NCBI GenBank assembly: GCA_019925795.1
Contig: CM034305.1
Location: 92,726,433 to 92,790,432 of the forward strand
Source of the DNA: Dendrobium chrysotoxum
Taxonomy: Eukaryota > Streptophyta > Magnoliopsida > Asparagales > Orchidaceae
Direction of reading: 5' to 3'
Length of the DNA: 64,000 nucleotides
The translations under genes were made by a program, and so were the position numbers. The notes beneath the pieces are model-generated. The model had not been told where the DNA came from, searched no databases, and saw only the letters and a program-made list of their open reading frames with translations. Below, piece after piece: positions 60,201 to 64,000 of this stretch (position 1 is the stretch's first letter; the number at the start of each line of letters is the position of its first letter).

Positions 60201-63200
60201 TCTGTAGTCACTTCATCCCTAAGATGACATCAGTGCTCCCTAACTCCAATGGGATAAAATCCTCCCTCACATGAACCCCCTGTATAGTCAAAACACTCCT
60301 CCCCATCTCCACCTTCCTAGTGCCCATCATCACCCCATAGCCCCTGGCATCCACCAATTTCACCCCCATTTGGTCCACTACCTGATTGGAGATAAAATTG
60401 TGGGTAGCCCCACTATCGATCAGCACCACCACCTCTCTATTTGCTATTTTTCTTTTCACTTTCATAGTGTGACTCGGGGTGAACCCCACCACTGAGTTTA
60501 AGGAGACTTCGTCCATGTCAAGATGCAGCTCATCCTTCTCCTTTACCACTGCCTCACTCTTAGCTCCCTCCTTAGCTTCCTCGTCATCACAGACGGTGAG
60601 AACTTGAAGAGTTTGGTCCTTACATCTGTGTTCCGGCGTGTACTTCTCATCACATCTGAAGCACATTCCCTTTGCCCATTTCTCCTATAGCTCATTCTCA
60701 GTGAGCTTCTTGAAGTTTCCCTCGAATCCCCCTCCTATAGGCTTCTCCTTTAGGGCCTCATGAAGGCTTCTCAGTGTTGGTCCCTTGGGAGCTAAAAAAG
60801 TGGTGGTCATCCTTTATGAGCCTCTTAAAGTACTGCCTCTAGCCCCCCTCTCTAGATACTTTTGGTCCTCCACTAACTGTGCTAGCTACATAGCCTCTCC
60901 CAAGTCATGTGGCCTCATCACTCTAACAGCTGCCCGGATCACCATCTTAAGCCCCTTCATGAAGTTCCCCTCCAGCACAGTCTCAGAAAGCCAGTTCAGT
61001 CGGCTAGCTAGGTACTCAAACCTGTCACGGTACTCCACCATATAGCCCTCCTGCGTTAAAGTGAAGAATTGCTCATAGAAGTCCCTTGCCCTGCTGGTTC
61101 GAAAATATTCCAGCAAGTAGTCCTTAAACTCCCTCCAACTCCGAATGGGCCGCCTCATATCTCTCCACCGATACCAAGCCAATGCATTCCCTTCCAAACA
61201 CAGGCCAACTGCCGTCAATCTTTCTTCCTCTGTCAACCCGTTGATGGCAAAATATCTCTCTACCTTGTACCACCCATGTGCGTCCTCACACTCAAAGATA
61301 GTCATCTTCAACTTCATTACCCTCGGATCGTCTCTGTTTCCCCTAAATCCTCCATAGCCTCCCATTCCCCGAAAAGGAGGTGCTCCCCAAGTGTCCCGAT
61401 CCTCCCTTCTGCGCTCGTACCCAAACACTTCTTCAAAATCCCCTTCATTCTTTCAAAATCAGCACCGTGTGCTCATAATCCACTCCTCTTCTTGCAAAAT
61501 CAGCACCCATACGCTCATACCCAATACTTATCTCCTCCCTAGAAATAGACTCTATATGAGGCATCTCGTCTTCTCCTTCCAAAATCTGTACCTCTTGATT
61601 ATCCCCTCCCCTAATCGGATTAGGGTTTCCTCTACTTCATTGGCTGTTGGTAGCTTCCCTCGTCTCTGATGTCGTCATCTTGGGCTTGGCTTCAAGCAAT
61701 TTCTTCAGCATTTGTTCCATGACGGTGAACTTTTCATCCATCATTTCGTGGACGGATGCAAATTGGTTTTCAAAATCTGAAATTTTCTCCATAAAATCTA
61801 ATTTCAATTGGCCTATTTCTCCTTCCAACACTTCCACTTTCCTTCGGGCCATTAGAACCCTAGATCGAAGGGCTCTGATACCAATTTGTTAAGATGTCCT
61901 TGTAGGAAACAAGAGTCTCCCTTGCTGAAATTTAATTTCAGCACTTTGCAAAATAGAAGTTGAGAAGAACTTGGAAGGAAAACCAAAATCGAACTTCTTT
62001 AATTGATAATAGATGAAGAAACACAACAAGATACAATGGATCTTCTAATGGAGAGGAAGATCCGGCTCTCCCAAATCTCTAGACGCCACTAGAGCCCAAA
62101 CAAAAACCAAGAACCAGGAAATTACAACAAAAACAAAGATAAAGAAACCTAACCCTAGCCTCCAAATATACTTAAGCATACAAAATTAGGTCAAATCCCA
62201 GAACTTCCCCTTCTATTTGAATTTTTCCTCCTAAATCCTCCTTAATTTCCTCTTAATCAAGCTAGTGGACCCCACCATCAAGGGTGGCAGGCATGGGGGG
62301 CGGAACTTCCCTATTTTGCCTCTTATAAAATTGGACCGGTCCTTGGACCGGTCTATCACTTTTGAAACTCATAGACGCCAAGAAAATGAGTTTTTGACCA
62401 AATCTGACAGGGCAAGGTTGCATCGGGTAAGAAAAGTTCAGCTCAGGGCCACCCATAAGAGCAAAAAAGCATGACTTTCTAAGAAAGAGTGCTGGCAAGG
62501 CGTCGAAAAGAGCGACTTAGGATTGGGTGCTGACATGAGGTGTGTTTTTGGGAGAAATAATCCTTGTGAAGGTCGGCCTCTTGAGTTAAGGTACCGATGA
62601 GGGGTGAGTTTAAGGGAGAAGTTGTTGCGAAGGGTCGACTTTTCTAGAGAGAGTGCAAATAATGCGCCAAGAGGAGAAGAGGAGGGGAGACTTCTCGAGG
62701 CCAAGATGATTTTAGTTCTGAAATGACTTAATTATGAATAATGACTCTGGCAGTTGCTTAAATACGTTCTGGTTTATCCCTTCCTGCTTTAACATTCTAA
62801 AACAAGGAGACACTTTCCTGGGTATGTGACTCATCAATAGATTAATGCAATTCTGCAAAATGATTTATTCTACATTTTAAACCTTGGATATGATTTGAAG
62901 TAGAAGTTTCATAAATTTGGCTTAATAATAGTATAGCATTTCTTTTCCACTGTGCATTCATAATTTCTATCCTGACAAATATAAAGGATACAAAATAGCT
63001 TATCAATGATCAATTGTAAAAATTGTTAATGAGCAAGTTCCATAACCTCGTGGTGGAGTGGAGAACCATTCTTAGCAACGGGTTTTATTTTCCTATGAAA
63101 ACTTTCATTGCTGTTCTGTACCTTGTAGGTTTGAGTTAGCTTTTGTTTAATGCAGGTTTTTCCGTATAGGAATAGTTATTCTTGCCCTTCATGATGCATG

Positions 63201-63602
63201 TGATGTATTTATGGAAGCGGCAAAAGTATTCAAGTACTCTGAGAAGGAGATGGCAGCTAGCCTTGGCTTTGGTTGTTTTGCAATCTCTTGGTTTTTGTTA
63301 CGTCTCATATTATTTCCCTTCTGGATTATCAAGGCATCAAGGTCTGGAAGCACCAACTTAGGTTTTAATCATCTGAATTTTTCCTCTATTTCTCTTGATT
63401 CTTTTCAATGTTTTCCTTCTCAGCTACCACGCTGTTGAGCCATTGATCGAGGCAAACTATTTTCCTAGAACATTTTATTATACTTTCAATACCATGCTTT
63501 CTACCCTTCTGGTTTTCCACATCTACTGGTGGAAACTCATATGCGCCATGCTCCTGCGACAGCTACAAAATGAAGGAAAAGTGGGAGAAGATATTCGATC
63601 AG
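42111..63602 (+). CDS. LAG1: ceramide synthase (LAG1 homologue), 3' end beyond window
   Basis: Acyl-CoA-dependent sphingoid base N-acyltransferase of the endoplasmic reticulum with a TLC (TRAM-LAG1-CLN8) domain. It makes the ceramide backbone of sphingolipids. Exons: 42111-42227, 44545-44753, 44858-45013, 63156-63341, 63424-63602. Together they give about 282 codons, against roughly 300 for plant homologues, so only a short final exon after IRS is missing. Start: ATG of [12 protein letters not shown]. Hallmarks: [26 protein letters not shown], the His pair MMSHHIIT, the Lag1 motif [18 protein letters not shown] (conserved His and two Asp), [40 protein letters not shown]. Phases agree at all four junctions, including the 18.1-kb third intron. 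It is probably functional and nearest the LOH2-like clade by memory of its sequence. Confidence 0.95.
42228..44544 (+). other. ceramide synthase intron 1
   Basis: 2.3-kb AT-rich intron. No gene or recognisable transposon was found in it. Confidence 0.7.
44545..44753 (+). CDS. LAG1: ceramide synthase exon 2
   Basis: Acceptor CATCAG, donor GTAGGT, 69 codons plus two bases. [10 protein letters not shown], the conserved [13 protein letters not shown] and a [18 protein letters not shown] block mark the start of the TLC domain. Confidence 0.93.
44858..45013 (+). CDS. LAG1: ceramide synthase exon 3
   Basis: Acceptor ACTAG, donor GTAGTT. It encodes [23 protein letters not shown] and [18 protein letters not shown]. 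The double His belongs to the active site of the Lag1/TLC family. Confidence 0.95.
45014..48180 (+). other. ceramide synthase giant intron, 5' part
   Basis: No gene recognised. The ATG-initiated-looking frame at 46249-46515 has no known motif. At 47807-47838 an 8-bp perfect stem (GGAGTCCG/CGGACTCC) with a 16-base loop is seen, with an outer CATGTC/GACATG pairing. The remaining sequence is AT-rich and may include decayed transposon DNA. Confidence 0.5.
48240..49200 (+). repeat. tandem repeat array 1 (about 6 units of 145-155 bp)
   Basis: Units marked by TTAGAAAAATTATGTTGGAA or variants near 48360, 48507, 48651, 48795, 48951 and 49103. Each carries the near-palindrome TACACANTGTGTA and the words CAAGCTTAGATACAAG and TTCATTTGAAAGC. 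Confidence 0.9.
49230..51265 (+). pseudogene. FAR1-type MULE transposase pseudogene
   Basis: In order: FAR1 DNA-binding domain (49232-49363: [33 protein letters not shown]); a segment from 49443 with [20 protein letters not shown] and [24 protein letters not shown] (about 49870-49905), where the family has a catalytic Asp next (FDTTY) but this copy reads [20 protein letters not shown] and [12 protein letters not shown] (second catalytic Asp) with HRLCQWHI (about 50010-50170); the SWIM zinc finger [16 protein letters not shown] (50760-50810), in which the second Cys and the His are both Tyr; and a tail ending in VQNG then a stop at 51263-51265. Multiple stops and frameshifts. Confidence 0.88.
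51340..51770 (+). repeat. tandem repeat array 2 (about 3 units, + orientation)
   Basis: Same repeat family and orientation as 48240-49200. Units are marked by GAAATTATRTGGGAAATGTGA-like words near 51374, 51527 and 51652, each followed by GATACAYACTGTGTAT. Confidence 0.88.
52040..54880 (-). pseudogene. DUF1985 / ULP1-like cysteine protease pseudogene of a MULE
   Basis: Read right to left. About 54860-54300: DUF1985-like region ([21 protein letters not shown]). 53802-53257: open frame of 181 codons beginning [17 protein letters not shown], with a predicted coiled-coil ([39 protein letters not shown]), then a Pro/Asp-rich stretch. 52580-52440: [18 protein letters not shown] and [10 protein letters not shown], conserved before the ULP1 C48 domain. 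52093-52040: [14 protein letters not shown], the position of the family's DCG(V/I)F catalytic Cys, here Tyr (52066-52068). Array 3 interrupts it at 52660-53035. Confidence 0.75.
52660..53035 (-). repeat. tandem repeat array 3 (about 2.5 units, minus orientation)
   Basis: Reverse complement of the repeats at 48240-49200 and 51340-51770. Markers are CACATTTCCCATATAATTTT near 52738, CACATTTCCCACATAATTTC near 52875 and ACATTTCCAATATAATT near 53010. Confidence 0.88.
54890..55370 (+). repeat. degenerate short-period repeat
   Basis: Words close to AATGGGACAATGACAAGTC and AGTCATCCC recur irregularly (for example near 55184, 55212, 55268 and 55340). Similar in style to the arrays next to the inverted-repeat arm in the villin intron. 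Confidence 0.5.
55640..56662 (+). repeat. third copy of the inverted-repeat arm family
   Basis: Same orientation as the arm at 17165-18733. Matching order of words: CCCCGATGATG, the interval ending AGTAAAGACGTG, GGGCCCTTTGACC versus GGGCCCTCTGAACC, TTTTGTTGCTAAATGACA versus TTTTGCCGCCAAATGGCA, CTCACAAAAATGAGG, GGCTGGGGC versus GGCCGGGGC. More diverged than the villin copies. It is interrupted at 56662 by a chromovirus insertion and its last bases probably resume at 62359. Confidence 0.7.
56663..57152 (-). repeat. 3' LTR of chromovirus
   Basis: About 490 bases, partner of 61887-62358. On the minus strand it starts TGATAGACCGGTCC. Its other end reads TATTAGGATATG, where the partner has TGTTAAGATGTC, so the terminal CA has mutated. 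Confidence 0.9.
57170..61852 (-). pseudogene. chromovirus gag-pol pseudogene
   Basis: ATG at 61852: N-terminal coiled coil ([15 protein letters not shown]). Capsid 61300-60900 ([43 protein letters not shown]). Zinc knuckle [14 protein letters not shown] (60663-60622). Protease [15 protein letters not shown] near 60417. Reverse transcriptase [33 protein letters not shown] (59600-59450), then [10 protein letters not shown]: the first catalytic Asp is Asn (59412-59414). RNase H VVETGAS, where the Asp is Gly. Integrase HSG...YKVYQQNK, with both zinc Cys replaced by Tyr; [16 protein letters not shown] (Asp to Asn, 58020-58022), TDEHTKVIN (Glu to Lys). C-terminal [25 protein letters not shown] (57562-57296), then a chromodomain with DATWEPYE and [12 protein letters not shown]. 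Several stops and frameshifts. Dead at every enzymatic step except possibly protease. Confidence 0.92.
61871..61883 (-). other. primer-binding site (initiator tRNA-Met)
   Basis: Minus strand reads TGGTATCAGAGCC, three bases inside the LTR edge. Confidence 0.9.
61887..62358 (-). repeat. 5' LTR of chromovirus
   Basis: 472 bases bounded by CA (61887, minus strand end) and TG (62358), adjacent to the tRNA-Met primer site. A 12-base GGACCGGTC-type inverted repeat lies near its minus-strand start. Confidence 0.92.
62359..63155 (+). other. ceramide synthase intron, 3' end
   Basis: 62359-62400 probably completes the interrupted repeat arm. 62440-62700 has a G/A-rich patch with loosely repeated words (GAGAGTGC, GGGTGCTGACATGAGG, AAGGTCGGCC, AAGGGTCGAC). 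The rest is ordinary AT-rich intron ending in the acceptor TTAATGCAG. Confidence 0.5.
63156..63341 (+). CDS. LAG1: ceramide synthase exon 4
   Basis: Acceptor ATGCAG, donor GTCTGG. It completes the codon split at 45013 and reads [49 protein letters not shown], the Lag1 motif and the following membrane segments. Confidence 0.96.
63424..63602 (+). CDS. LAG1: ceramide synthase exon 5
   Basis: Acceptor TTCTCAG, donor GTTAGA; it ends one base into a codon. [34 protein letters not shown] and [11 protein letters not shown]. Family members continue with an acidic tail (SD/E-rich) that must lie beyond 64000. Confidence 0.95.
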
Positions 63603-64000
63603 GTTAGATTTCGTTGGAGATTATTTTTGAAGCTTTTTTTAATTATTATTGCAACGAATCGCAATATTTTCCTCTGTGATAATCTCTGTTAAATAGTTAT
63701 TTCACCCCCCTCCCCCGCCACCCACAACTTGTAAACAAGTTTAAATGGAATTCATTCTATATTAATTCGCCATCTGTTTCAAGTATTTTTCTTTCACTAC
63801 TAATGAATACTTTTTAGTTAAATATATTCATTCTTAATCATGCATTTCTCTCGCTTATAATGAGCTTAAGAATAAGTTACATAGATCTATTTGGATTTGG
63901 ATTGAATTTGCTGGTGGATTTACTTCTGAACAAATTTTTGCTTGGAAATCCTAATCTGCAAATTTCATGATACGTAGTTCATCTTGATCTGTTGGTTGAG
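63603..64000 (+). other. ceramide synthase intron 5, start
   Basis: AT-rich intron after a GTTAGA donor. A C-rich patch lies at 63705-63722. The final exon lies outside the window. Confidence 0.7.

Larger units (their letters stand above)
56663..62358 (-). mobile_element. Ty3/gypsy chromovirus, minus orientation, degenerate
   Basis: LTRs 61887-62358 (5') and 56663-57152 (3'), starting TGATAGACCGGTCC on the minus strand. The primer site for initiator tRNA-Met lies at 61871-61883 and a purine tract (minus strand) at 57153-57167. Target-site flanks are CTTTC (56658-56662) and CTTTT (62359-62363), four of five matching. Domains run gag, zinc knuckle, protease, reverse transcriptase, RNase H, integrase, chromodomain. 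LTRs differ at many sites and by small indels, so the copy is much older than the element at 1587-8488. Confidence 0.93.

Overview
This is eukaryotic nuclear DNA from a flowering plant. It shows GT-AG introns, a plant-type villin, a plant LAG1/TLC ceramide synthase, and plant transposon families (chromovirus and Tat-type Ty3/gypsy elements, RTE and L1 LINEs, a FAR1-type Mutator-like element with an ULP1-like ORF). I cannot name the species. Most of the window is intron and intergenic DNA filled with decayed transposable elements.

Two host genes lie in tandem on the + strand. (1) The 3' half of a villin gene (an actin-bundling protein with gelsolin repeats and a headpiece) runs from about 759 to the stop codon at 32085. 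Its exons are 759-887, 19045-19192, an 11-nt microexon 19333-19343, 24171-24311, 24467-24592, 24669-24731, a tentative 30758-30829, 30931-31171, 31504-31691 and 31972-32085. The upstream half lies before the window. (2) A ceramide synthase (LAG1 homologue) starts at 42111. Its exons are 42111-42227, 44545-44753, 44858-45013, 63156-63341 and 63424-63602, and at least one further exon lies beyond the window.

Both genes carry giant introns loaded with transposons. The 18.2-kb villin intron (888-19044) holds a complete LTR retrotransposon with a 5-bp target duplication (1587-8488). It also holds a roughly 10-kb region bounded by long inverted repeats (about 8573-18733), full of tandem and hairpin-forming repeats and flanked by a direct duplication of host intron sequence. 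The next large introns hold a CT-rich tract, a Tat-type gypsy fragment, a possible copia solo LTR and an RTE LINE fragment. The intergenic part (32.1-42.1 kb) has an RTE LINE, microsatellites, an L1 LINE and a small inverted-repeat element about 0.36 kb upstream of the ceramide synthase start codon. The 18.1-kb ceramide synthase intron (45014-63155) holds a decayed FAR1/ULP1 Mutator-like element with three tandem-repeat arrays. It also holds a third copy of the inverted-repeat family, into which a 5.7-kb chromovirus has inserted in minus orientation.

Nothing here is convincingly a new gene system. The least explained structures are the long inverted-repeat region with its captured or duplicated intron sequence, the non-autonomous retrotransposon whose pol is replaced by an acidic ORF, and the strand-matched repeat arrays of the FAR1/ULP1 element. 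Exon boundaries were read by eye from splice sites, reading phase and protein similarity known to me; no alignment or expression data were available.
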